This document shows positions 1-7,961 of a DNA stretch of 19,259 bases, in pieces (position 1 is the stretch's first letter; each line of letters begins with the position of its first letter). This stretch comes from JAAAPF01 sp964481035. Its GTDB lineage: Bacteria > Pseudomonadota > Alphaproteobacteria > Geminicoccales > Geminicoccaceae. The position numbers and the translations under genes are program-made. The notes under the pieces are model-generated. The model was not told the DNA's origin, did no database searches, and saw nothing but the letters and a program-made list of their open reading frames with translations. The stretch is taken from NCBI GenBank assembly GCA_964481035.1, contig CAYZSE010000059.1:1-19259 (forward strand), in the 5' to 3' direction.

Positions 1-2
1 TC

Positions 3-356
3 GGCATCGTCCGCGCGGTGCCGTTCGTGCTGCGCCGCCCGCAGCCGCTCTTGCCGGAGGATCTGCTCGCCGGACAAGGGCTGAGTGTCGACCGCCTGGG
101 TTCCCCAAGCGCGGCGCGCGAGGCCTTGAAGCCGGTGCTGGCGCAGATGATCGAGCGCGCGGCGGCAGCGCTGGGCGACGGCGAGCGCGCCGCGCCGCGG
201 CGTCAGGCCCCCGCCTTCGCGCCGGCACTGCTCGCCCGCCAGGACCTCGCCCGCCTGCGCCGGCTCGATCTCGACGTGTTCGACGCCCGCCTCGTCGAGC
301 GCCCGCCCTGGACCATGGCCCTCCTGATCCTCGCGGCGGCAAGAGGGCGGTTCTAG
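3..356 (+). CDS. Squalene/phytoene synthase family protein, C-terminal part (5' truncated)
   Basis: The reading frame is open from the window edge and stops with TAG at 354-356, giving about 117 residues; the true start lies upstream. The visible part opens with GIVRAVPF, followed by a proline- and leucine-rich stretch (LLPEDLL) and an alanine/arginine-rich helical tail. This is the layout of the C-terminal end of the NDUFAF6-like branch of the squalene/phytoene synthase family (typically G-L-L-R-A-x-P-F, then LPxDLL). The catalytic aspartate-rich motifs would lie outside the window, so I cannot say whether the protein is an active prenyl-condensing enzyme or a catalytically inactive relative like the complex I assembly factor NDUFAF6. 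The following ABC transporter gene begins 209 bases later, so co-transcription is uncertain. The family call rests on recognition of a short region. Confidence 0.6.
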   Translation, partial: GIVRAVPFVLRRPQPLLPEDLLAGQGLSVDRLGSPSAAREALKPVLAQMIERAAAALGDGERAAPRRQAPAFAPALLARQDLARLRRLDLDVFDARLVERPPWTMALLILAAARGRF

Positions 357-565
357 GCGCGGCCGACGGATCACGCGCACCATGGGCAGCGGGCGGGAGC
401 TCGTGCCGAACTCGCGTGCGCAGCGCATCATTCGTGCTCATTCAGGCAGCAGGTGCCCGTTGGTTGGGCGCGTCTGCTGGCCGGGCTGGCCCCGCCTTGC
501 GCCCAATGTCGAGGCACGGTCTTTGCTCCGGGTCGGGCGCCGATGGATGTTGCGGAGGACGAAAC

Positions 566-1576
566 ATGGCGATCAGGCGCCTCGTAGCGGCGGCCTGCCT
601 TCTGAGCGCGGGCCCGGCGCTCGCGCAGACGGACGTGCGGTTTGCGCTGGACTGGAAGTTCGAAGCACCTTCGGCGCCCTACTTCATCGCGCTCGACAAG
701 GGCTACTACGCCGAGGAGGGGCTCGACGTCGTGATCGATTCCGGCTCGGGCTCGACCCAGACGATCCCGCGCATCGCCGCCGGCAACTACGACATGGGCT
801 TCGGCGACATCAACTCGCTCGTCAAGTTCAAGGACCAGAACCCGGACGCCGGGGTCATCGCCGTGATGATGACCTACGAGAAGCCGCCCTTCGCCATCGT
901 CTCGATCGCGGGCAACGGCATCGACGCCGCCGACGCGAAGAGCGTCGAGGGCAAGACGCTCGGCGCCCCGCCGCCCGATGCCGCCTTCGCCCAATGGCCG
1001 ATCTTCGTCGCGGTCAACGACATCGACACCTCGACCGTCGCCATCGAGGGCATCGGCTTTCCGGTGCGCGAGCCGATGCTGGCGGCGGGCGACGTCGACG
1101 GCATCTTCGGCTTCTCGTTCAGCTCCTATCAGAACCTCAAGGCCAACGACGTGCCGGGCGAGGAGATCGTCGTCATGCTCATGGCCGACCACGGCCTCGA
1201 GCTCTACGGCAACGCCGTGCTGGTCAACACCGCCTTCGCCGAGGCCAACCCCGAGGCCGTGAAGGGCTTCATCCGCGCGACGATCCGGGGCTGGCGCGAC
1301 ACGGTGGCGGATCCGGCGGCGGCCATCCCGCACGTGCTCGCGCGCAACGACGTCGCCCGCGAGGAGATCGAGCTCGAACGTCTCCACATGGTGCTGCGCG
1401 ACAACGTGCTCACGCCCAGCGTCGCCGCGGAGGGCATCGGCGGGGTCGACATGGCGCGGCTCGCGCGCTCCATCGAGCAGATCGCGCTGGCCTACGACTA
1501 CACGAACCAGCCCGCGGCGGAGGCGATCTTCACCGATGCCTACCTGCCGCCGGTCGACGAGCGGCAGATCGACTGA
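566..1576 (+). CDS. ABC transporter substrate-binding protein, NMT1/THI5-like (SsuA/TauA superfamily)
   Basis: This 336-residue periplasmic binding protein should capture a small ligand for the ATPase and permease encoded next. The ATG at 566 is chosen because GGAGG at 554-558 lies 7 bases upstream and because translation begins with a clean Sec signal peptide: MAIRR, a hydrophobic core, then ALA-Q with likely cleavage after residue 20. A longer frame to 416 would bury that signal. The mature part has the family's N-terminal lobe pattern: LDWKFEAPSAPYF, then GYYAEEGLDV, a GSGS-T phosphate/anion-type loop, and DMGFGDINS. The last motif is typical of NMT1 domains, which bind pyrimidines, sulfonates, nitrate or riboflavin-like ligands. 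The stop codon overlaps the ATPase start by one base (TGATG), so the genes are co-translated. The ligand cannot be named from sequence, and I saw no thiamin riboswitch in the 209-base leader. Confidence 0.88.
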   Translation: MAIRRLVAAACLLSAGPALAQTDVRFALDWKFEAPSAPYFIALDKGYYAEEGLDVVIDSGSGSTQTIPRIAAGNYDMGFGDINSLVKFKDQNPDAGVIAVMMTYEKPPFAIVSIAGNGIDAADAKSVEGKTLGAPPPDAAFAQWPIFVAVNDIDTSTVAIEGIGFPVREPMLAAGDVDGIFGFSFSSYQNLKANDVPGEEIVVMLMADHGLELYGNAVLVNTAFAEANPEAVKGFIRATIRGWRDTVADPAAAIPHVLARNDVAREEIELERLHMVLRDNVLTPSVAAEGIGGVDMARLARSIEQIALAYDYTNQPAAEAIFTDAYLPPVDERQID

Positions 1577-2358
1577 TGGCCTTCGTCCGCCTGGAGCGGA
1601 CCGCGCTCGCCTACCCGACCCGCGACGGCGAGGTGCTGGCTCTCGAGCACGCCGACCTCGCCGTCCAGGCGGGCGAGTTCACCGCCGTCGTCGGGCCTTC
1701 CGGGTGCGGCAAGTCCACGCTCATGCGGCTGGTCACGGGGCTGCGGCCGCCGACCCGCGGCAACGTCATCGTCGACGGCCGCGAGGTAGCGGGCCCTTTG
1801 AAGTTCGTCGGCATGGCCTTCCAGAACGCCACGCTCCTGCCCTGGCGGACCGTCACCGACAACCTGCTGCTGCCGCTCGAGATCGTCCAGCCGCACCGCT
1901 CGCGGCTGCGTCGGCATCGCAAGGAATATATCGACAAAACGCAGCGCCTGCTCGAAACCGTGGGTCTCGGCGGCTTCGGGGGGAAATTCCCTTGGGAGCT
2001 CTCGGGCGGCATGCAGCAGCGGGTCTCGCTCTGCCGGGCGCTGATCCACGAGCCCAAGCTGTTGATGCTCGACGAGCCGTTCGCAGCCCTCGATGCCTTC
2101 ACCCGCGAGGAGCTCTGGTGCGTCCTGCGAGACCTCTGGGCCGAGCAGCGCTTCACCGTCATCCTCGTCACCCACGATCTGCGCGAGGCGGTCTTCCTCG
2201 CCGACACGATCCACGTCATGAGCGCGCGGCCGGGCCGCATCCTGCATCGCCACGTGATCGACCTGCCGCGGCCACGGGATCTCGAGATCTGCTACGAGCC
2301 GCGCTTCGTTTCCATCGTCCACACGTTGCGCAACCAGGTCGCCGGGTTGCGCGCGTGA
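1576..2358 (+). CDS. ABC transporter ATP-binding protein (SsuB/TauB-like)
   Basis: This 260-residue cytoplasmic ATPase powers import through the neighbouring permease. All nucleotide-binding motifs are intact: Walker A GPSGCGKST at residues 40-48, Q-loop glutamine at 83 (AFQNATLLPW), signature LSGGMQQ at 142-148, Walker B LLMLDE at 162-167 followed by the D-loop FAALD, and the switch histidine at 200 (VTHD). The TLLPW sequence after the Q-loop is typical of the nitrate/sulfonate/taurine group. An insertion rich in arginine and histidine (about 107-120) sits before the helical domain. The ATG overlaps the binding-protein stop codon by one base. The gene ends in GTGA, where the permease starts. 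Transport ATPase function is secure; substrate is not. Confidence 0.93.
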   Translation: MAFVRLERTALAYPTRDGEVLALEHADLAVQAGEFTAVVGPSGCGKSTLMRLVTGLRPPTRGNVIVDGREVAGPLKFVGMAFQNATLLPWRTVTDNLLLPLEIVQPHRSRLRRHRKEYIDKTQRLLETVGLGGFGGKFPWELSGGMQQRVSLCRALIHEPKLLMLDEPFAALDAFTREELWCVLRDLWAEQRFTVILVTHDLREAVFLADTIHVMSARPGRILHRHVIDLPRPRDLEICYEPRFVSIVHTLRNQVAGLRA

Positions 2359-3131
2359 TCCGGGCCGCGCTCGCCAACGAGCGCGTGGCACCCTGGGTCG
2401 TCACGCTCGGACTGTTTGCGGCCTGGGAGGCGGCTTGCCACTTGCTCGCGCTGCCGCGCTACGTGCTGCCGGCCCCGTCGCTGGTCTTCGCCGAGATGTG
2501 GGAGTTTCGCGACGCGTTGTTGCGCAACTCCTTCGTCACCCTGTGGACGACGCTGGTGGGCTTCGCCATGGCCGTCGGCTTCGGGCTCGCGCTCGGCGTC
2601 GCCATCGGCTGGAGCCGGGCGCTCTACGCCGGGCTCTACCCGGTCATGGTCGGCTTCAACGCGATCCCCAAAGTGGCGGTCGTGCCGATCCTGGTCCTCT
2701 GGTTCGGCATCGGCGAGGTGCCGGCGATCCTCACGGCGTTCTTGATCTCGTTCTTCCCGATCGTCGTCAACGTCGCCACCGGCCTCGCCACCCTCGAGCC
2801 CGAGCTCGAGGACGTGCTAAGGGCGCTCGGCGCGAAGAAGCTCGACATCATGCTCAAGGTCGGCATTCCGCGCTCCGCGCCGTACTTCTTCGGCGCGCTC
2901 AAGGTCGCGATCACCCTCGCCTTCGTGGGTGCGGTCATCTCCGAGACGATCGCGGCGAACGCCGGCGTCGGGCATCTGATGATCTCGGCCCAGGCGAACT
3001 TCGAGGTGCCGCTGGTGTTCGGCTGCCTGATCGCGCTGGCGGTCCTCGGCATCGGCATGTACGCGATCTTCGCCGTCCTCGAGCGGCGCATGGCGGCCTG
3101 GGCCTTTCGTTCGGGCTTCGCCGGCGGCTGA
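2355..3131 (+). CDS. ABC transporter permease (SsuC/TauC-like, BPD_transp_1)
   Basis: This 258-residue inner-membrane permease has about six hydrophobic segments: roughly residues 12-31, 65-86, 103-120, 122-143, 185-205 and 220-242. The cytoplasmic EAA-type loop that docks on the ATPase is clear around residues 147-175, with LEDVLRALGAKK followed by VGIPRSAPYF. FNAIPKVAVVPILVLWFGIG at 101-120 matches the conserved central segment of sulfonate/taurine/nitrate permeases. The GTG at 2355 is chosen because it makes the classic four-base GTGA overlap with the ATPase stop and gives the usual family length. The three genes at 566-3131 form a complete importer, and no enzyme gene in the same overlapping set hints at the ligand. 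About 175 bases without a recognisable gene follow. Confidence 0.92.
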   Translation: MIRAALANERVAPWVVTLGLFAAWEAACHLLALPRYVLPAPSLVFAEMWEFRDALLRNSFVTLWTTLVGFAMAVGFGLALGVAIGWSRALYAGLYPVMVGFNAIPKVAVVPILVLWFGIGEVPAILTAFLISFFPIVVNVATGLATLEPELEDVLRALGAKKLDIMLKVGIPRSAPYFFGALKVAITLAFVGAVISETIAANAGVGHLMISAQANFEVPLVFGCLIALAVLGIGMYAIFAVLERRMAAWAFRSGFAGG

Positions 3132-3306
3132 GCGGCCGGGCCGGCTCGCGGGCTCGTCGTCATGGCCGGGCGGCCAGGGTGCGTCGGCGAGGCGAGAGCC
3201 CGGCCGGTCACGCGGAACCTCTACCGATCGCGATTCTTGGTGACAGTACAGACATGCGATGCTAGCGTCGCGGTTGATGTCTGCCGGAAGAATGAGACCG
3301 ACAATC

Positions 3307-3693
3307 ATGTTCGATCAGGGCGCGCGTGGGCTCGCCGCCGCGGTCACGCTCTTTTTTGGATATGGTGCGGCGGCGCTGGCGGTACCGCCAGAGCTGCCGG
3401 CCGTCGAGCTGCGGGCGCAGAGCGTGCGTCCCTTGACCGGCGTCGATGACCCGAGCGCGATGGCGACTTGGCCGCTCACCGAGCCTGGCCTCTACACCCT
3501 CGTCGCCGAGGCCGACGGCGCCAGCGGGCCACGTCACCCGGTGATGGCTCTGCCGCTGTCGGCGAGCGTCGGGCTCATCGGCACCGGCATGACGCTCGTC
3601 GCCTGGCGCGGCTTGGCGCGGCGGCGCCCGGACACGCGCCACGGCTGGTCGCCCGGCTCGGACCAGGCCGCACGGCCCGCCCGCGCCTGCTGA
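3307..3693 (+). CDS. Small secreted protein with VPLPA-CTERM-like C-terminal anchor, function unknown
   Basis: I do not recognise a family for the body of this 128-residue protein. It starts with a likely signal peptide: GARGLAAAVTLFFGYGAAALA ends about residue 25. A short exported domain follows, about residues 26-78 (PPELPAVELRAQ, then a GLYTLVAEADGASG stretch). Near the end is LPLSAS at 82-87, a hydrophobic segment 88-100 and RRR at 105-107. That order (short P-rich motif, membrane span, basic cluster) resembles alphaproteobacterial VPLPA-CTERM exosortase signals. Unlike those, 21 more residues follow the basic cluster, and the P of VPLPA is replaced by S. In-frame starts also exist at 3259, 3277 and 3292; none has a strong ribosome site, and 3307 gives the most compact signal peptide. 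The decarboxylase gene begins 76 bases downstream. Confidence 0.5.
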   Translation: MFDQGARGLAAAVTLFFGYGAAALAVPPELPAVELRAQSVRPLTGVDDPSAMATWPLTEPGLYTLVAEADGASGPRHPVMALPLSASVGLIGTGMTLVAWRGLARRRPDTRHGWSPGSDQAARPARAC

Positions 3694-3769
3694 GGCCGCC
3701 GCCCCTTTTCGTCGCGCCCGCTTCCTGCCAAGAGGCGGGAGCGCGATCTCGCAGGGGGGAGCCCGGACC

Positions 3770-5179
3770 TTGGATCTGGAGGAGTTCCGCCGCCATGCCC
3801 ACGCGGCGGTCGACTGGATCACCGGCTATCGGGCGACCCTCGAGCAGCGGCCCGTCCGAGCGCAGGTCGAGCCCGGCGCGATCGAGGCGCGGCTCGCCCG
3901 CGCGGCCCCCGAGCGGCCCCACGACATGCAGGCGATCCTCGACGATTTCGAGCGGATCGTGATGCCGGGCATCACCCACTGGCAGCACCCGCGCTTCTTC
4001 GCCTACTTCCCGGCCAATGCGAGCCCGCCCTCGGTGCTGGCCGAGATCCTGACCGCGGGGATCGCCGCCCAGTGCATGCTGTGGCAGACCTCGCCTGCGG
4101 CGACCGAGCTGGAGGGCCGCGTCCTCGACTGGCTACGCCAGGCGATCGGCCTGCCCGAGGGGTTCGCGGGCGTCATCCAGGACAGCGCGTCGACCGCGAC
4201 GCTCGCCGCGCTCGTCGCCGCTCGCGAGCGCGCGCTCGACGGTGCCGGCAACCGCGACGGCCTCGCCCAGCATCGCCCCGTCACCGTCTACGCCACGGCC
4301 GAGGCCCATTCCTCGATCGAGAAGGCCTGCCGCATCGCCGGCATCGGCAGCGGTGGGCTGCGCCGGGTCGCCACCGACGCCGAGGGCCGCATGCGCGCGG
4401 ACGACCTCGCGGTGCAGGTCGCGAACGACCGTGCCGGCGAGCTGCATCCCGCGGCCGTCGTCGCCTGCCTCGGGTCGACCGGCGTCGGCGCGGTCGACCC
4501 GCTCGCCGAGATCGCCAAGGTCTGCCGCAGCGAGGCGCTGTATCTCCACGTCGACGCCGCCTGGGCCGGCTCGGCGCTCTTGCTCGAGGAGCAGCGCTGG
4601 ATGAGCGCCGGCGTCGAGCACGCCGACAGCTTCGTCTTCAACCCGCACAAGTGGCTCGGCGTGCAGTTCGACTGCGCCGCCCATTTCGTGCGGCACCCGC
4701 ACCTCTTGACCGCGGCGCTGGGCATCCAGCCGAGCTACCTGACCTCGAGCGAGACCGGCCGGGTCACCGACTACCGCGACTGGTCGATCCCGCTCGGGCG
4801 CCGTTTCCGTGCGCTCAAGCTCTGGTTCACGCTCAGGGCCTACGGGCTCGAGGCGCTGCGCGAGATGCTCAGGAATCACATCGCCTGGACGAGCGAGCTG
4901 GCTTCCTGGATCGCAGCCGAGCCGGATTTCGAGCTGGCCACCACGCCGTCGCTCGCACTCTTGACCTTTCGCCACGTGCCCGCCGGCGTGGCCGACCTCG
5001 ACGCTCACAACCGCGACCTGGTCGAGCGCGTCAACGCCGACGGGTTTCTCTACCTCACCCCGCACACGCACAGGGGCCGCGCGGTCGTCCGCTGGTCGAT
5101 CGGCGCGCAGACCACCGAACGCCGCCATGTGGCGGATGCCTGGGCGCGCGTGCGCGACCTCGCCCATGGCCGCGGCTGA
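3770..5179 (+). CDS. PLP-dependent aromatic-L-amino-acid decarboxylase (group II)
   Basis: This 469-residue cytoplasmic enzyme should remove the alpha-carboxyl group from an aromatic amino acid (DOPA, 5-hydroxytryptophan, tryptophan, tyrosine or phenylalanine) to give the amine. The order of motifs matches animal DOPA decarboxylase. GVIQDSASTATL occupies 134-145. Histidine 180 in AEAHSS stacks on the cofactor. HVDAAWAGSA (260-269) has Asp262 for the pyridine nitrogen. NPHKWLG (291-297) has Lys294 for the Schiff base. The loop TDYRDW (333-338) keeps the catalytic tyrosine (Tyr335) typical of true decarboxylases; enzymes that make aldehydes usually have phenylalanine there. IPLGRRFRALK follows, as in DDC. 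The start is TTG at 3770 with a GGGGGGAG ribosome site at 3754-3761, 8 bases upstream. The gene for a membrane protein begins 18 bases after the stop, suggesting one transcript. The exact substrate is open. Confidence 0.92.
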   Translation: MDLEEFRRHAHAAVDWITGYRATLEQRPVRAQVEPGAIEARLARAAPERPHDMQAILDDFERIVMPGITHWQHPRFFAYFPANASPPSVLAEILTAGIAAQCMLWQTSPAATELEGRVLDWLRQAIGLPEGFAGVIQDSASTATLAALVAARERALDGAGNRDGLAQHRPVTVYATAEAHSSIEKACRIAGIGSGGLRRVATDAEGRMRADDLAVQVANDRAGELHPAAVVACLGSTGVGAVDPLAEIAKVCRSEALYLHVDAAWAGSALLLEEQRWMSAGVEHADSFVFNPHKWLGVQFDCAAHFVRHPHLLTAALGIQPSYLTSSETGRVTDYRDWSIPLGRRFRALKLWFTLRAYGLEALREMLRNHIAWTSELASWIAAEPDFELATTPSLALLTFRHVPAGVADLDAHNRDLVERVNADGFLYLTPHTHRGRAVVRWSIGAQTTERRHVADAWARVRDLAHGRG

Positions 5180-5197
5180 GCGCGCCGGGATGCCCGC

Positions 5198-6382
5198 GTG
5201 TCGCACCGCCGCGCCGAGCCGGCCGCGGTGACGCGCCCCACCGATCCGGTCACCGTCGCACTCCTCGCTGGCGTCCTCGGCTCGTTCGTGGTCTGGGCGC
5301 TCGCGCTCGCCGCGGGCCTCGACGAGCGGCCCGCCGGGCTCGCGGACGAGGCGCCCCTCACCACCTATTTCGGCGCGATCAACTGGTGGCCCTATCCCTT
5401 TTTCTTCTTGCTGCTGCTGCCGTTCTGTAACCTTTGCTGGCACGGCTTCATGGAGGCTTGGCGCGATCTGGTCAGGACCGGGGTGATCCGCCTGGACGAC
5501 GGCGGCGACGCGCCGCGCGCGGCAGTCGAGGCGCTGCTCGGGGCTATTCGGCGGCAGCGCCGCTGGGCGGCGGCGATGGCGCTGGTCGCGGCCGCCGCGA
5601 TCAACGCGATCGACCTCGCGAGGCCGGTGGGCGTGGTCTTCGGCGAGGTGGGCCTGCGTGCGCAGCTGGAGTACGCTTGCGAGCAGTCGGATTTCTGGAC
5701 CAAATGGCTCTTCGAGGAGTTCTTCGAGGCCTTGCCTGATGCGCACCCCGATCCGTGCGAGGGGGGCGAGCTCGATGGCGGGCTCGCTGTCCTTCTCGAT
5801 GCGCACGCCCGCATCGAGCCGCCGCTCCCCGCGGCCCTGTTCGTGCTCGTGACCTTCGTCCAGCAGGTGTCCCTGGTCTTCTTCATCGCCCTGGCGATGG
5901 CGCGGCTTCTCCTCCACACACTCCTGTTCGCCGCCGCCGATCGGCTGCTACCGGAGGCTCGCGCGCACCGCATTCGACTGCGTCTCAACGCCGCCTCGCC
6001 GGTGCGCGAGTTCGGTCTCGAGCGTTGGAACCATGTGCTCAACAACTTCTACTGGCTGGCCTCGCCGATCATGCTCGCGGCGTTCCTCTCCAGGGTGGCG
6101 ACGCCCGCCGAGCGCTACGCGCCGGGCCAAGAGATGCTCGGCGTGGTCGTGCCCACGCTGCTGCTCGCACCCATGGTCACCACCATCGTCGCCCGGCAGA
6201 CCCGCCTGCCGGCGGTCTGGCCGACGCTCCACAGCGGCGAGGCGGGCGAACGCTACGCTCTCCAGCAATTGTGGCCGCTCGATCGCAACTGGTCGGCGAA
6301 GCTCGGCATCATACTGGCGTTCGCTCTCGCCGCGCTGTTGCTCGGCTACGAGCTCAACCGCTTCGCCAATCTCGCCGGCTGA
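5198..6382 (+). CDS. Polytopic integral membrane protein, function unknown
   Basis: I recognise no family for this 394-residue protein. Hydrophobic segments lie at about residues 18-40, 62-84, 122-140, 210-246 (long, perhaps two spans), 283-300, 313-332 and 368-385, so six to eight spans are likely. Between the third and fourth spans is a soluble loop of about 70 residues with an acidic, cysteine-containing part (EEFFEALPDAHPDPCEGGELDGG). A second loop carries LRLNAASPVREFGLERWNHVL just before an NNFYW motif at the start of a span. Several conserved-looking W, H and C residues cluster at 80-90 (CNLCWHGFMEAW). The GTG at 5198 gives the longest product; GTG at 5228 is an alternative. The 18-base gap after the decarboxylase suggests coupled expression, perhaps transport or sensing related to its product; that is inference from position only. 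Confidence 0.75.
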   Translation: MSHRRAEPAAVTRPTDPVTVALLAGVLGSFVVWALALAAGLDERPAGLADEAPLTTYFGAINWWPYPFFFLLLLPFCNLCWHGFMEAWRDLVRTGVIRLDDGGDAPRAAVEALLGAIRRQRRWAAAMALVAAAAINAIDLARPVGVVFGEVGLRAQLEYACEQSDFWTKWLFEEFFEALPDAHPDPCEGGELDGGLAVLLDAHARIEPPLPAALFVLVTFVQQVSLVFFIALAMARLLLHTLLFAAADRLLPEARAHRIRLRLNAASPVREFGLERWNHVLNNFYWLASPIMLAAFLSRVATPAERYAPGQEMLGVVVPTLLLAPMVTTIVARQTRLPAVWPTLHSGEAGERYALQQLWPLDRNWSAKLGIILAFALAALLLGYELNRFANLAG

Positions 6383-6394
6383 TACCAGCCGGTG
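6373..6394. terminator. Stem-loop at the convergent gene ends (possible bidirectional terminator)
   Basis: CCGGCTG at 6375-6381 and CAGCCGG at 6386-6392 form a perfect 7-bp stem around the tetraloop ATAC. The stem extends by a G-U and a C-G pair to 6373 and 6394. The left arm contains the TGA stop of the membrane-protein gene. The hairpin sits in the 44-base space between two converging genes, where a shared terminator is expected. No T-run follows on either strand, so this is not a textbook intrinsic terminator. Confidence 0.35.
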
Positions 6395-6426
6395 CCCCGT
6401 CCCCGGTTCCTGCTGCGGCGCGGCGC

Positions 6427-7923
6427 TCAGCCCAGCAGCGGCAGGGCGAACTCGGAGCCGGCGCGGACGCCCGTGGGCCAGCGGGTCGAGACCGCCTTTT
6501 GCCGGGTGTAGAAGCGCACGCCCTCGAGGCCGTGGACGTGGTGGTCGCCGAAGAGCGAGCGCTTCCAGCCGCCGAAGCTGTGATAGGCGACGGGCACGGG
6601 GATCGGCACGTTGACGCCGACCATGCCGACCTGAACGTCTTGGACGAAGGTCCGCGCCGCGTCGCCGTCGCGGGTGAAGATCGCCGTGCCGTTGCCGTAC
6701 TCGTGCTCGTTCACGAGCTTCACCGCCGTGTCGTAGTCGGGCACGCGCACGACCGAGAGCACAGGCCCGAAGATCTCCTCCTGGTAGATCCGCATCTCCG
6801 GGGTGACCCGGTCGAAGAGGCAGCCGCCGAAGAAGTAGCCCTGCTCGTAGCCCTGCATCTTGAAGCCGCGGCCGTCGACGACGAGCTTGGCCCCCTCCGC
6901 GATGCCGAGGTCGACATAGCCGCGGACCTTCTCGAGGTGCTCCTTGGTGACCAGCGGGCCCATCTCGACCCCCGGCTCCAGGCCGGGGCCGATCTCGAGC
7001 CGGCGGACCCGCGGCGCCAGGCGCTCGACGAGCGCGTCGCCGACCTTGTCGCCGACGGCGACCGCCACCGAGATCGCCATGCAGCGCTCGCCGGCGGAGC
7101 CGTAGCCGGCGCCGATGAGCGCGTCGCTCGCCTGCTCGAGGTCGGCGTCGGGCATCACGATCATGTGGTTCTTGGCACCGCCGAGCGCCTGGCAGCGCTT
7201 GTTGTGGGCGCAAGCCGTCCGGTAGATGTACTCGGCGGTCTTCGTTGCGCCGACGAAGCTCACGGCGGCGACATCGGGGTGCGTCAAGAGCGCGTCGACG
7301 GCCTCCTTGTCGCCGTTGACGACGTTCAAGACGCCCGGCGGCACCCCCGCCTCCTGGGCGAGCTCGGCGAGACGCAAGGGGGCCGAAGGGTCCTTCTCGG
7401 ACGGCTTGAGGACGAAGGTGTTGCCGCACGCGATCGCCAGCGGGAACATCCACAGCGGGATCATCTCGGGGAAGTTGAAAGGGGTGATCCCGGCGCAGAC
7501 ACCGAGCGGCTGGCGGAACGAGGTGAGATCGACCCCGGCGCCGACCTCGGCCGAGAACTCGCCCTTGAGGAGCTGTGGCACGCCGCAGGTGAACTCGACG
7601 ACCTCGAGGCCGCGGGCGATCGCGCCCTTGGCGTCCTCGAGCGTCTTGCCGTGCTCGATGGTCACCAGCCGCGCCACCTCGTCCAGGTGCCGCTCGATCA
7701 GCTCCTTGAACTTGAACATGACGCGCGCGCGCCGGATCGGGGTGCTTGCCGCCCAGTCGCCGAGCGCCCGACGCGCGGCCGCCACCGCCGCGTCGACCTC
7801 GCCGGCATCGGCGAGCGCCACCCGAGCGATCTCCTCGCCGACGGCGGGGTTGTGGACCGGGCCCGTGCGCCCGCTCGTCCCGGCGACACGCCCACCGCCG
7901 ACCCAGTGCCCGATCTCCGCCAT
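6427..7923 (-). CDS. mmsA: CoA-acylating methylmalonate-semialdehyde dehydrogenase
   Basis: This 498-residue enzyme oxidises methylmalonate semialdehyde (or malonate semialdehyde) with NAD and coenzyme A to propionyl-CoA (or acetyl-CoA), late in valine and thymine breakdown; the same family includes inositol IolA. Seen features: TPFNFP with Asn150; GATKTAEYIY in the NAD-binding half (225-234); catalytic Cys281 in GSAGERCMAIS; and ALGGAKNH (246-253), where ordinary aldehyde dehydrogenases have a catalytic glutamate. Loss of that glutamate is the hallmark of the CoA-dependent branch. YQEEIFGPVLSVVR and the C-terminal MVGVNVPIPVPVAYHSFGGWKRS region are also typical. Length is normal for the family. 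The ATG at 7923 has GGAG 7 bases upstream. The gene lies 38 bases after pepN on the same strand and is probably co-transcribed. Confidence 0.95.
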   Translation of the reverse strand: MAEIGHWVGGGRVAGTSGRTGPVHNPAVGEEIARVALADAGEVDAAVAAARRALGDWAASTPIRRARVMFKFKELIERHLDEVARLVTIEHGKTLEDAKGAIARGLEVVEFTCGVPQLLKGEFSAEVGAGVDLTSFRQPLGVCAGITPFNFPEMIPLWMFPLAIACGNTFVLKPSEKDPSAPLRLAELAQEAGVPPGVLNVVNGDKEAVDALLTHPDVAAVSFVGATKTAEYIYRTACAHNKRCQALGGAKNHMIVMPDADLEQASDALIGAGYGSAGERCMAISVAVAVGDKVGDALVERLAPRVRRLEIGPGLEPGVEMGPLVTKEHLEKVRGYVDLGIAEGAKLVVDGRGFKMQGYEQGYFFGGCLFDRVTPEMRIYQEEIFGPVLSVVRVPDYDTAVKLVNEHEYGNGTAIFTRDGDAARTFVQDVQVGMVGVNVPIPVPVAYHSFGGWKRSLFGDHHVHGLEGVRFYTRQKAVSTRWPTGVRAGSEFALPLLG

Positions 7924-7961
7924 GCCCGATCTCCGCTTTTCTGGCGACGAGGAGGGCTCGT

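Noticed and set aside
357..565. Possible thiamin or other riboswitch upstream of the NMT1-type binding protein
   Set aside because: No conserved TPP-riboswitch core or clear terminator/antiterminator pair is visible; only a ribosome site at 554-558 can be supported.
382..2358. Extension of the ABC ATPase frame upstream to 382
   Set aside because: The upstream part is an arginine-rich shadow of the binding-protein gene; the true ATPase start is the ATG at 1576, overlapping the previous stop.
4133..5917. A minus-strand frame of 594 codons across the decarboxylase and membrane-protein genes
   Set aside because: It spans two unrelated genes, is rich in Arg/Glu/Gly/Asp low-complexity sequence and lacks any domain; it is a shadow of the plus-strand genes.
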